Assembly (NCBI RefSeq): GCF_019059575.1
Contig: NW_024881961.1
Coordinates: 182,501-246,500 of the forward strand
Length of the DNA stretch: 64,000 nt
Origin: Amphibalanus amphitrite
Lineage: Eukaryota > Arthropoda > Thecostraca > Balanomorpha > Balanidae
Direction: 5' to 3'
Made by a program: the position numbers and the translations under genes. Position 1 is the stretch's first letter, and each line of letters starts with the position of its first letter. Of the stretch, positions 47,301 to 60,302 are shown piece after piece. Below the pieces are notes generated by a model. The model saw only the letters and a program-made list of their open reading frames with translations. It was not told the DNA's origin and did not search any database.

Positions 47301-50300
47301 TATTAGCCGTATGTATAGACGTAAAAAGCAAATGTCTAATACTATGCCACTTAATTCCATTCATAGGATCGCACTTCACAAGTGAAAAACTATTCGTTGA
47401 TAAAATTGACGACAAAACATCAGTCGGTAATGACTTTATCTGAAGTGGTGGAGATATCACATGCCCTAGACCAAACTCTGAGTCTCAGCTTCAATCCTGC
47501 TAAGCAGTCCAGCAGACATACGACGAAACTTCTCGATCAATCATACTGACTGTTCACACCATCGTTGCCAACAGAGTTGTAAGATGGCAGCCGGAAGGTG
47601 AATGAACAAAGAAAGCAACTACAGGAAACAGAGGAAAAGGATTCAGTGATAAAACTACACTAGACATAAAACCACGGCACGAAGTAATCCTGAAGCGTGA
47701 GTAGGAACAGCAAGATAAAGTCATATGCCATCACATCTCCGTCCCGGAATAGGCTACGTCACCCTTCCCCGGCTGCTTACTGTGCTGGCTGGCCTGCCGG
47801 GGATCCGTGCGGACGTGACGAGGGCGATCCAGCGGGGCGCGTGCTGCGCTGTAAGCGCGGCCTCTCGCGGTCACAGGCGCGGGCGGTACGGGGCCGGCTC
47901 GGCAGAGCGCACTGGGAGCGGGCGCGCGCGTGACCCACCGGCGTCAGTGCGGGGCGGCGACTGGCGCCGGCCGCCGCTCCGCCACCGTACGGCGCGCCGC
48001 CGACCGTAGTAGCATGACTCACGCGGCCTCAAGAATGCGGCGACCTTCAGGGCACGCCGGCACAGGGTGGCCGACGGCCGCGGCCGGCGCTGGACGGGCC
48101 CAGGGGCGGCGGCCATCCTGTGCCCGAGCCAGCAGCACGAGCGCGCGCGAGCAGCCGTGTTGATGCGCGCAGCACGCACGCACGAGCTGCTGTCCTGGGA
48201 AGGTCACGAGCCGCCACCCATCGCCAGGTGAGGCTGAAGGTCGGAAGGCGCCGGCCCCCGGTCAGACACCCGGCGAGCCGCCGCAATTAACCAGCCAGCA
48301 CCGTGAATCAGTCCACCAGCGAGTCATGATAGCAATCAGCAATGTGTATTCTGCACGACAGCTCAGCGGACGCGAACGCCTTTGTTTCGCTCGGTGCATC
48401 CAAGCATGGCGGGACAGAGTGCCTCGGTGTGCAATCGACCATAGGCTGCACCACAAAGCCACGAGCCACGAGGGGGCGTAGAAAACCGCGACACGACACG
48501 CCGCTGAGCCAGAGCCGTGACCGAGCCGCTGACAGCGCGGCCATAAATCTCGTCATCTTGTGGGGGAGTAGTGAGCAAAATTAAATCCAGGGAGAAATAT
48601 AAGACCGGTTTCAATACAAGACCGGTTTCTGAGAACTAGTTATCACTAAACAGGAGGTAAGTGTCGTTATCCCAGGGCAACACAAGACCATTTGTGAACG
48701 TTTTCCATATAAAGTATCGATCTCGATTGTGTATTTAAGATCGCCGTCGACGATTACATGCTTCCAGAGTTGATATGAAGAACCATTGAAAAGAAGAGAT
48801 GACGTTCAAATCCACAGTTTTCGCCACAGTGCCACAATACCCCCGGTTTATTTTAGGAATCCCGTTCTTACCCAGCGCACCCCTCTCCTTCCCCAGGTAT
48901 TTGACTAATCCCAAATCACCAGAACAGCCTTGAGACCGAACACTCGAGCTGGATCCTAACCGGCTACGGTAGCCACCGGCGGGCCGGGCGTCCGGCGCGG
49001 CGCTAGTCAGGTATTCAGCTCCCCCTCCCCCTCCCGCCGCTCGATCGGCCCCTCGCAGTACATATCTCGCCGCCACACGATAGCACCTGGTCACGCCAGC
49101 TCGGAAAACTCAGACAGGGTGGCGTCGAGTACCACACACAGAGAAAAACTCCCCGATAACAGCTGGCGAGTCAGGTGTTCCGTACAAGTGCCCGTGAACA
49201 TGAGATAACACCGCAAAAACACTCCACTCTAATCCCACTTGTGGCTCTCAGTCTGATATCTTTCTTCGTAAAGCTTACTACAGAGGGACTCCCGGAGTCC
49301 TGATCACCCACATAATTGTGTGATAAAGCCAGCTCTCCAGACTTAGTGGTGTATCAAAAGAGAAGCTCATCTCAGACGCGATGAACGGTTCCTGGATAAA
49401 GGCGCGTTTTTGCTGGTTGCCGGCTACTTGTTTGAGTTGTTACTCACATTTGGTATCCGTTACTGGAAACCACTTCAAGGTCATTTGTTGAGGTGGGCGC
49501 AGGCCGCAAGACATCCCACACAATGTCAGGTAGAGTTCTGGCACATTTTCCAATGCTTTGATAGCCCACAGACCAGCCAGGTCTCGGTGCCTGTAAAACT
49601 CTACCCGGACTCGCCGGCCGGGGAGCGCCGCCGGCTCGCTGGCAGCCGCCACTTAGCCAGTCGCCACGAGAGCTAGCATGCGCCGAGTGGTCGGCCGATA
49701 GCCCTACAGAGGCGCAAAAACCGGGGAGGGACCGGGCGGGCCGGCCGACTCCATCAGCGCCGAGCACCATCGGCGCCACTCGAGGCCTTCCAGCGCGGCC
49801 GGCCGGCGGTGGCGAGCCGAGCTGCATCGATTGGAGAACCTCTCATGGCGCGGCCAACACCGCAGGAAGTACCAATACGGCACCCGGGCAAACGGTTCTC
49901 CCGCGTCCGTCGCCCACGAGGGCTCTGAGGTCCAGAGGGTCCCCAGATCACCGCACAGGGGAGAGGCCGTGGGTGGACCGCTCACCGCCCACGCCACGTG
50001 GCGACGGTGACTGGCAGCGCCCCGGTGCCGCACCTGCCCACCAGTGCAGGCGCGCTGACGTAACCAGCCACCGTACCGCCGGCGGCGCGCCCGTCACACC
50101 ACCCCACGCTCGGTGCACACGCCGACCGCGCAGCCGGCACTCGGACGGCCATGGCTGCGCCGTTTGTGGCGCCACGGGCCGCGCTAGGAATGCCGCCGAT
50201 TAGCCGCGAGCAGCGCCGAGCGCGGCGCGCCGGCAGGACGCGGGGTCACGCGCCGTTCTGGGTGTGGAGCGCGGCAGGTGCACGTGGCTCCGCCTGCCGG

Positions 50301-53300
50301 CGCGGCAGCACGCAGAGGGCGCTCCGCTCGCTCGGCGGCACGGTGCCTCCTCCACCTCAGCTCTGGTGCTCACTGATGCCCGGCACCATGGCCACCCGTA
50401 CACAGCCGCCACCCGTTCGCTGCGGCGCACTGTTTATCGTTTCGTTTAGCAGTCGGCGAAGCGTTTCAAAGTGAGCCTTCGTTAGCACACGCGTCGCTCG
50501 GCTGCGGCTCCGTCCGCGGTAATCAAACACCCGAGTGAGTGGATGGGCCGCTGGGGCCGCCAATGAGGACTAGCAGCGGTATGAAGGGGAAGGGCCCAGT
50601 GGAAAATTCCATGCAGCGATGCGATAAAGGTGTCATAAATAGAAGACGAGTTCACAGCACCTGTCCTGTTTCTAGAGCCAAGAATCACTGAGGCACTAAT
50701 AAAACGTCTCTACATTCTATTTGGTAAGCGTCTAATAAGGAGCTACAAGTTCAGCACCGGGAGTCAGGACCACGAGTAAAACACAAAAACACGTCAGCAC
50801 ATCGGCCTGCAGACCAGACATCAGAATCCACCAATCGCTGATACGAGAACCCAAACGTAGTAAAATCAGTAACACGTGGACGGTGTGACTGGCCAGCGTG
50901 GCCCCGCCGGGCACCAGCGGAGGTCACCGTGGGGGTGCGGCCGTGACGGCGCCGGTCCGTGCCGGGGACGGTAGCGCGCGGCACCGGGCCCCGCCTGGCG
51001 ACAGCTCCGACACCGTTACCGTGCTCCGTGAGCGGCCAGGACCGGCCGGTAACGGGACGGCCCGGTGCTGCCGGTGGCGTCCCGAGTCCCGACCGGGGTG
51101 CCGCCAAGGCCGCGCCGGTCACCGCCGCCAGCGACAGCCCCGGCGGCACACCGGCCGCGCCGCTCCCCCGACACACCGACCCGGCCAAACGCCGCATATC
51201 GACACCGCACAAGCCGAGGACGCGGGCTCAACATTAATGCGTGTTCAAAGAAAACTGTCAGCCATGCCATGACCGGTTATCGCATGCTCTCATAATGATA
51301 CTGCAATCAAGAGCAGCAAACAATAATTTCCGTTCGTTTTATCGCAACTCATGAAGGGTGCGGCAGGATAAGGGCAGCGCGGCAATGTGACGCTATCAGC
51401 CTGATTGATAGCACCAATTGACGGGTGTCCACGCCCGCTACCAGAGCCTTTCTGCAGCGGGTCGTTACCATCAGCTCCGAATCGTTACAGTAGCTTCGAG
51501 ACTCTCAATTTATACGGCAACTCCCTTTCTTTGCTCACATTACTGCAATAGTCCCTTCAGACAATCTGGCAACACGGCTGCTCCAATGCTTCAGCTCTCA
51601 GCTCGGCTTCCCTAAAACTTCAATGGTCTTCTACTTGAATATGCTAATTTATTTACTAGCGACGCCGTTTGACGGTTTGCCAAAAAGAGCTAAGAATATC
51701 CAAAAGGCTCACAGCAGTGAGGTAAATGGCACCAGCACAATGCACCTGAGTCAGCGCTAGTCGCCGGCCTTCTCTTTTTCCGCGACAAGGCCACCTAGTC
51801 TGTCTGGGAAGCCACCAACTGGGCAGGATGGGTCGGGTGAGTAATTTTCAGGTGGCGTGGGGGTCGAGCGGGACAAACTGTCCGATCACCGTGACCCGCC
51901 AGGGCCCGGTGATTAGAGCCCGGCCTTGCCAGCCACTACACACAGCCCGACCGGTTACCAGGCCAGGAAAACGACACAGTCCGCCAGCGCCGGCCGCCGG
52001 TGCCGGCCAGACACCGGTCGCCAGTGCCGAGTACATTGGTATGCATCCGCCAAGGACGTTCTCCTGAGACCCAGACCTCTCGGAAAGCCCCAGGGTGGGG
52101 GTGTCAGCGGTGAAGGACTGCAGATGACTGCACTCATACTCATTGATAGTTCCGCCTGAGATGGCATCATCTGACTGCCTTGGACTGCTTCTTTCACCGA
52201 GGAAATCATTCCACCCAAAATGAGCAATATACCCACGAAATACACAAAGAAACAAATAAAATCATTTTGAAATGCACCCTGGCAGTATGGAATGTTGGAA
52301 CGAGGTGTCTAGGCCAGGCGGGACAGCTGTTGCAATGCTAGCTGAGGTTAAGCTAGCTGAGATCAGAACTGACGTAACGGGTTGAACTGAAATCACCATG
52401 ACGTCACCAGCGACGAACAACGACGCCCCCGTGAAGCAGAGCCGGATCCGCTGCAAGCGGTACATTTTGCAAGGAGCTGGACCGCAGCCGAAACCGTAAA
52501 AATGACGGCCCCAAAAAAGTGCAATATTCATAAATTCGAATAAGCGTGCTGCGCACGTTAATGAAATCGCATGTTGTTGAATGCAAACACTTTTTTAAAC
52601 CGAATTTCTACTAGAAATATGCAAGATGTCAAGGCCGACTTATCCGCAAAAAGTCAAAAAAAAAATCTTTCAACGGTTATCCAGGAGAAATGATCTATGG
52701 TACAAGCTTACGTTTTTTTTTTAACATTCGTTGGCATACGTTTTCAGCAATTTCTGACGAACCCATAAACTAGCTCAGTCAAGCATATACCACTCCGTTA
52801 GCAATTATCCTCTGTCATCGTCTCCATTATTATTATCCTCTAAAAGTTGACCCAATATTTGGATCGACGCACATCAAAAACAAAGGAAGCTATTACGCTA
52901 CAAATCAGCATATATAATGAAATAAGCATTTATCAGCATGACAGGCACCAACTTTCTCGGAATGATTAAGACCGTCGTGTTGGTGTTGGATTCCACATCA
53001 TTCCAAACGCCAGCCTCCACCACTAGCTGGCTGCATGCGACTCGCTGACTGCAGACTACCGAGAATTATCGGGCCTCGCGCCGCGACTGAGCCCCTGTGA
53101 CGAGCGCTCCGTTCCGAGCACCCCTCTCTCTCCCCCGGGGGAGGACTGGGAAGGAGGGTGGTATGCACGGCCGGCGCTGACGCTGTGTACGGAGCCGACC
53201 GCGCGCTGGCCAGCCGCCAGCGGCATCAACAGGAAGGCGTGCCGGTCGTGACGGGGCGCCGTGCGCGCTCACGGGCCGCCGCCGTGATCTGATGTAAGGT

Positions 53301-53650
53301 CAGAGGCCAGCCAACTCACGGACGGGGGCGGCCAGTCGGAACACCGCGGCCGGCCACCGCGCGCCACATCCGGTACACGTCGCGCTAGTTAAACCCTTGT
53401 TAGGTCTCCCGTTCAATTACAGGATGTGCTCATCCCATCTACAGTCAGGATTGCATTGACTTCTCCCTCACAATCGGGTAACTAGTTGGGACGAGTGGTC
53501 TGCGCAGGCCCCGGGCCTAGCCGAGCTTCGCTTCAGCCCGAGCTCGGGGCCGGCTGAAGAAATGAAACAGCATCCCGCTGCCAAAGTGATAATCCATTCC
53601 TCCAAAACTGACCGTGGCTCGAAAACCTTTTTAAACCTCACCCGTATTGG
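41334..53650. other. GC-rich intergenic DNA
   Basis: No recognisable exons. Small items: GTCCGTCAGC tandem at 42283-42345; two 24-bp copies (GAGGGGCCGCTGTGATCAAC core) at 45229-45275; TATA-like boxes on the plus strand at about 45204, 46100, 46432, 46526 and 46628 with no gene downstream that I can identify. GGCCGGCC sites are very frequent. Confidence 0.5.
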
Positions 53651-53654
53651 TGTT

Positions 53655-54520
53655 TCGTCAGCCGCTAACGTATAAGGGGAGGGGGGAGGGTTGGACCCTC
53701 TTGCCGATTGGCCCCTGATCGAGCTAGAGCTTCGCAGAAAAAAGCGTTGCCCGTGACGTGAGGAAGCCGATGATACCCAATTTTAAGAGCCTAAGTCATT
53801 GGTTGACCTTTCAGGTCAGGTCAATTACCTACCTAAAGGTTGGGAAAATCGGCACCTGCAAGAACTTCGTAAAGAGAAGCTGTTGTGAGGTTTTTCGGGG
53901 CGCTGATCACGAATATCATGTTAGTTTTAATCACAGATGAAATCTTCATGCATTTATGCCAGAGATCGGGTCAGGTCGGGTCAACCAGTAGGGGTCCTGC
54001 CGGGTATTCGTAGTAGGTGTCAACCGCCTCTGACAGCTTCGTAACATGTTACGAAGACACCAAAACTAATTCGTAAATGATCTAATGGTTGCTAAATTCA
54101 AATTCAGCTCCAAAAACTAGCCTAGAAACATGTAAGACTCGAAAAAACAAGATCACCAAAGATCAATGACCTGACCTGACGTTCAGGTGACCTTGACACC
54201 TACCCTAAGGCATGGGACCAGCATTATGTCACATGTTTGAACACTTAAAACTACGAAAAGACTGCAAGTGGCAAGTAATGCGAACCGACATACGCCGAAT
54301 CGCGATTCAGGCCAAACATGGTCTCGAAAAGTAGGTAATAGGTCAAATGTCATTGGGTCACGGTCATGCAATTATCAGGGTAGGTGTAAAATTGAATAAC
54401 GCGAGGGTACCGAAAGTTTCGTTGCGATCGGCCGCTTTTTACGCGACTTATTCGCAAAAAAACCGAGGGGGTCCGTTCGACCCCCCCCCCCCCCTATGCG
54501 TGCTCCGCTGAACGGACGGT
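53655..54520 (-). mobile_element. GGTCA-rich repeat family, copy A (reverse orientation)
   Basis: Reads as the reverse complement of the copies at 56.96 and 60.3 kb: shares GATGATACCCAATTTTAAG, the palindrome TCGTAACATGTTACGA (about 54041-54056), tandem TGACCTGACCT motifs, CGCGACTTATTCGC and a terminal poly-C tract (54481-54494). Ends are inferred from similarity; no clean target duplication seen. Confidence 0.7.
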
Positions 54521-56669
54521 GAAACTACAACAATGAGGCGAAAACAGTATCCCGGTAGTGATAAGACACACTGGCAGACATAGTTCATGCGAACAGACAG
54601 TTTATCCAGACCATTTAAGGCTGGCACTTCTGTCACCTTTGCTCATCCTTGATCTTTTTTCTGTTTTGTCAATTCTTTTTTCACCTAATATTGAGTGAGA
54701 CCTGACACACTTGCAAAAAAAAAATCAAGGATTGCATGCTCTTTGCTGAGCCCTAATGAGAAAATGTTTTGTCTAAATGTCTGCTTAGATCCTGCAAATG
54801 ATCTAAGCAGACATCTCAGACATCCTTTCATCTCAGGCCATGGATGAGAAACACCACATAAGCAATTGTCTGGATGAAGAATACCTTTCACTTTATGGAT
54901 GAGAAATGCATCTCTCTTCTATGCCTTGTCTGGTTTGACAGGTTGTATGTTGCAGTACAGTCAGCTGATCCCATTGTTTGGGTATAATAACAAGGATGTC
55001 AGCATAATGTGTCACTAACAAACCAATTCTTATGTTGTTGACTTTCTTACTATGCAAACCCATGCTTTTCACACCAGCACTTGGTAGGTAGACTGTTTTG
55101 TGTCATGTGGCATATTATTAGTGAACTGTGAAGATACTCAATAATGAAAAAATAACTGGAAGCTTTGAATGTAAAAAATTAAAATGGCTTTCCATGTCAA
55201 ACCAAAAGCTAAGAGGGCTATATATAACAAGAGCTCATATTTGATGAGTTGAATCTTAATCATAGAGAGGCAGAAGTAAAAGAAAGGTAAAGTGATGCAT
55301 TGAAAATGGAATACACTTTAGGCTAAAAGTAACCATCAAAACTAGGTACCTAATGGCTACAAGGAGCTCTTGACAAAGTTTAGTTTAAATGTAAAATAAT
55401 GGTACCCTTATCTCTAGATAAAATGAAAATCACCTGAGAAATATATATAACTTTCAAGTCTCAAGATGGATAAAGCATATAAACACCATCTATGCAAATA
55501 TCTCAGTGGTTACTGGTTAGTGCATACAAAGTCTTCACTTTCTACCACTATCAGTGCAACAACACCAAATGCCCAAGATGGAATGGGTTCTGACTCTAAT
55601 AAGGTGAATGTTAGTATATCCAACTTACCTTTCCATGGTGGTAAGTATCTTCAATGGTGATAGTCTTTCAGTAGGAACTTAGGGTATGACTTAAGGGGTA
55701 GAATAGTGTATATTCTTAAAGGAAGAGTTCAGAGGATAGATGGAATAGTGAAACCCAAATTGTATAGAAAATTATGTCTTAACTTTCTTTATTTGAATAA
55801 ACAAAACTAATATAGCATACTAAGGGTATGCATCTCGCATCTGTCAATCACAGTAATGGCAATGAGGGGATTACTCTATTAATAAACTTATCAAAGCAAT
55901 GCAAGAGCTAAATTCAGGGTCAGGCTAGGCTCAGAATATTTCCATCGAAACTAATAACAGTTCAATGGTTCATTTGTCATAAAGTGGATCCCGAGATACA
56001 AATCGGAAGTGAATTACACTACCAGGAGCCCACAGGAAGTTGCAAAACACAACAATGTCACAATTTCTTATCAATCCTCAATACATTCCTTGTCCTGGTA
56101 ACCAAAAGGGTATCTACAATGAGAAAACAGCTGTAGGATAGGGTGATTTCAGGACGGGTGTCGACTTGAGTAGCGCTGTATGAAGATTGCAGTGGAGGAG
56201 ACCCAGCTTCAGCTGTGGAACAAAGAACAGCGGGCATTAATTTACAAATACAATGCACAGCAAGTCCCAATGAGTTGCAAAATGGTAACAAATGTCCTGA
56301 ATTCAACTCAACTCACCAGAATCGACCTACGATCAGCGATCAGCTGGCCTCCAAGCGCACTCGGCTCGGCCCAAATCCAACCAATAGGACCGGTTTCCTG
56401 TCAAGAAATACCAATGAATGGAGCATCGATCGTGAATCTGTCGAAAAATTGAGCTTTATAATGACGTAACTAAGAAGCAAAGGATTGTAAATAATCCATA
56501 GCTGACAGTTTTTTGACGTCAGAATAGCTTCTTCTTAGTATTTTCTATTTCAACATGCTCGAAGTACACAGTTCCTAAACGTCTCTCGCACGTCGTTAAT
56601 GTCGCAAAATTGCTGCCATTTTTTCTGCAATATTTTCTTTTGTAAGCAAAGTTTAGCAGACGTTTCTTT
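54521..56669. other. AT-rich DNA, no gene called
   Basis: Composition changes here from GC-rich to AT-rich. A short plus-strand stretch at about 55555-55640 has an acceptor-like start and a strong donor (GTAAGTATC) with an open frame, but no family is recognised. Confidence 0.5.
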
Positions 56670-56678
56670 GAATTTGTG

Positions 56679-58033
56679 GGGTGGGACTAAATGCTTACTT
56701 CGAAATCTAAGCTACGTTGCAGCATTGGCGGTTATGTGCGGCGTGTATGCCGCATGATTAGTAAGCGGCGACCACTAAATTAAAGACTCAAACGCTCCGA
56801 CCGGTTCTCAATGAATAACACTGCATACCAAAAATGCCAACCGCTCTCGTCATAAGATATTCAGCTTTAAATAGCTTTATAAAAGAATTTGAATAGGCTC
56901 TGGCATGCGATTTCCTGGCTACCCAAAAAAGTCTGTTTCTGTCTTGCTATCAAAACATGACCTCGCCCGCAACCCCCCTAAGGTTTTTCGCGAATAACTC
57001 GCTTAAAAACCGGCTGATCGCGACGAAACTTTCAGTACCCTCGCATTGATCAATTTAACACCCATCCTGAAAATTTCATGACCCTGACCCAAATGACCTT
57101 TGACCTGTGACCTACTTTTCGAGACCATGTTTGGCCGGAACCGCGATTCAGCGTATGTCGGCTCGCATTAGCAGCGCGTTTGCAGTCTTTTCGTGGTTTC
57201 AAGCATTCAAACATGTGATATGATGTTGCCCCCATGCATTAGGGTGGGTGTCAACTGTCAACTGTCAAGGTCACCTGAAGGTCAGGTCAGGTCATTGATC
57301 TTTGGTGACCTCGGTTCACTTTTTCGAGTTTGACATGTTTCTAGGTCAGTTTTTTTCGAGCTGAATTCGAATTAAGCAACCACATGAACGTTTACAAAGT
57401 AGTTTTGGTGCCTTCGTAACATGTTACGAGGCTGTCAGAGGCGGTTGACACCTACTACAAATACCTGGCAGGACCTCTACTGGTTGACCTGACCTGACCT
57501 AACCCGACCTGGCCTAAATGAATGAAGACATCATCTGTGATCAAAACTGGCATGATATTCGTGATCAGCACCCCGAAAAACCCCATAGCAGCCACACTAC
57601 GACGTTCTAACAGGTCCCAATTTTCCCGCCTTTTGGGTCATTGACCTGACCTGGAAGGTCAACCGATGACCTAGGACCTTAAAATTGGGTATCATCGGCT
57701 TTCTCTCGTCACGGGCAACACGCTCGTTTTTTCCGCGAAGCTCTAGCTTGATCAGGAGCGAAACGGCAAGGGGTTATACCTTATACGTTCGCGGCTGAGT
57801 ATTAATTTGGTTCAAAACAATGATGTAGATAAGTTAGTTATTTAAATCTAAATATCCTATGACGAGAGCGATGGACATTTTTGGTATGCAGTGTTATCCA
57901 TTGAAAACAGGTCAAAGCTATTGAATTTTTAATTTAGTGGTCGCCGCTTACTAATCATGCGGCATACACGCCGCACATAACCGCCAATGCCGCAACGCAG
58001 CTTAGATTTCGAAGTAAGCATTTAGTCTCACCC
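56679..58033. mobile_element. Mutator-like element with ~200-bp terminal inverted repeats
   Basis: Terminal arms 56679-56876 and 57838-58033 are inverted copies beginning GGGTG[G/A]GACTAAATGC and about 85% identical. An exact 9-bp target duplication GAATTTGTG flanks it (56670-56678, 58034-58042). Long TIRs plus 9-bp duplication are typical of Mutator-like elements. The interior is not a transposase but a nested copy of the GGTCA-rich family. Confidence 0.88.
56958..57800 (+). mobile_element. GGTCA-rich repeat family, copy B, nested in the Mutator-like element
   Basis: Shares order and motifs with copies A and C: CGCGAATAACTCGC, TTGATCAATTTAACACCCA, tandem AGGTCA, CTTCGTAACATGTTACGAGG (near 57412), GGTATCATCGGCTTTCTCTC. 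Contains at about 57365-57380 the sequence GAATTAAGCAACC, the unoccupied equivalent of the TTAA insertion site used in copy C. Confidence 0.75.
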
Positions 58034-58042
58034 GAATTTGTG

Positions 58043-60298
58043 ATAAATTATTTTTTCACGTTGTTCTTGTTTTGTTCATCAAAATGTTTCTTATCTTTAA
58101 ATTAAAAAATAGAGGAATCATAGATGAAAATTAAGATGAGATAAAGGATTAATGAGATGAGTAAGGATTAAGATGAAGGTAATTTCTCGCAAAGCAGTCT
58201 ACACTTCTCGCTGCGAAGCTGCAAAAAGCATGTAATCGTTTTTTAACGTCGGAAGGAGAGCGAATTTTCATTTGTATTAGGTCATGTTGTGAGATTTAAA
58301 TATAAAACAAAGCGAGTATTCTAATGGTGAGAATTTCCCTTCAAAGCAAAGTATTATCCTTCAGATATGCTTCTGCTGCGCTGTTATTGTATTTTCCATT
58401 CTATATATAAATGTTTTTTGGCATTTTTTTCCAGTTTTTATGCCAAAAACCAAAACCGGTGTGGTGATGGTGGGCTGTCTTTTGAAAATTTGCATTTGCA
58501 AGACAATCTAGTCATTTTCTGGCAGGATTCTTGTGCATTTACACATTTTTCAGCCATTATATAGGTACTAGCAAGGAAGGCAGGTATATTTCGTAGAAAG
58601 TGTTTCTGATACAATACTTCTCTTTTTTTGTCGGCGGAATTGGAATGTCAGGTCTTCAACATAAAATTGTATCATTTTTTTACTTCTATAAGTCTGCTTA
58701 ACCTTTTTCAACAACTAGAGTGAAAGACTTTATTTCCCAGCCAAAATTGAGTGAGAGTCCGAAAATCCTAAATGAACCTAAAAATGACCAGTCCAAATAT
58801 GCTTTGACCTTAAAGTAATTGGCCTGCATGCCAGTGGTTTTGTTAGTCTCCCCTATGCCTGGGTTACAGCAGAACCCACACAATTTATCAGACCACCAGC
58901 GCTGACATAGTCTGTCGTGACCACTGCAGACTCCTTGAGACCCAAGAGCTCACTGAATTACATGGTGAAGCTCCAACAATGTTTTTTATTTCCTCATCTA
59001 TCTCTTCTGCTCTGTTATGTCTGTCAGCAAGCCAAATCCACTCTGCACTACACTAAATCTGGAACTGCACCAAGCCAAATCAACACCCTGTTTACTGTTA
59101 CACTAAATCTGCACCCCACCAAGTGAAATCCACACCACACCTAATCCGCGCCAGCCAAGTAAGCCTGCACGTACAGGATCTTGTCAAAATTGTGATACTT
59201 TGCAGACTTATGGTCTAGTAGCTGTGATATTAGGTGGGGACTAGTCACTAGGGAGGTGTCATTGATGACATTTTATGTAAGTTGCTATCTAGCCAGCAAT
59301 GCTTCAGTTTTACATTTTTTCAATTATATTTCAAGAATTTAAATGCTCAAATATACACTGTGTGGCACAAACTGCCCATCACTCAACAATGTAGATACCT
59401 ATCTGGTGTGTGGTCCTTCTGTGCTACCTTGGTTCAAACCATCAAATGAATGCAGGAGAGCAAAAGCCTTACATTGTAGGTAGATCAAAATGGGAATATT
59501 GTTCTGGCCTGACTGCAAAGCATGTGTCAGCAGACTTAATAATCTGCAGTGTGCACCAGCTAGGATGATGAGTTGGCACCAGACCGCACCAGCTGGGCTG
59601 CAAAGTTGCACTAGTGAACACCAAAAAGTCCTACAAATTTATTTTGAAAAATAAAAATATTCGTCTCTTGCATCATTTTCACCAGAACAATTCTTTGGCA
59701 CAATGCCTTTTTAGGGCTTGCACCACTCCACCCAAAATCAACATTGCACCAGCCATATCCCCACAGGGCCACACACTAGCTGAGTTCTGACTCCCAGCAC
59801 CTGCATGCAAGATTAACATTTTGCTGACATTGTCATGTTTTGCTGTCTGGCCTCCTGGGCCCTGTTTCACCGGTGATAGCAGCACGCTGCTTTTATGTAC
59901 ACGTGTCAAATTGGGTTTCCATGGAAACATCAACAGGCCGTTGCTCCAACACTACCACAAGTGTGACGTCAGCTCGCGCAATTTGATAGCAGCGTGGTAG
60001 CAGCGTCCCGTGAAACACCGCCCTGTGTCTCTAAGGGTCTCAGTTGTCAGCCTTTGGCTTAAGTTGGTACCATTTATTGTTCTGGCCTTTTGTTTGATTT
60101 CCTATTGTAATGTCTATTGCTGACATTTTCTGTTTCAGATGTTTAATTTGTCTCATTGCTTGTGATGGAATTGATGGACAACTATGAAGTGCCAAGCCTT
60201 TGATCACCATGGAAATTGCAGGCCAGTTATGCTTCACCTAATTGGTAAGATTACCTACCTTATTTTTTATTTGTGGACAAACATGTTTCCAGCCACGT
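58043..60298. other. AT-rich DNA with one short foldback element
   Basis: No gene recognised. A ~160-bp foldback at about 59861-60022 has inverted ends GGGC..TGTTTCAC and GTGAAACA..GCCC and GATAGCAGC motifs. A degenerate ACACTAAATCTG.AC repeat occurs at 59040-59115. Confidence 0.5.
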
Positions 60299-60302
60299 TT
60301 AA

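Noticed and set aside
52399-52500. 33-codon plus-strand ORF with a good start context (ACCATGACG)
   Set aside because: Too short to distinguish from chance; no neighbouring exon or promoter seen.
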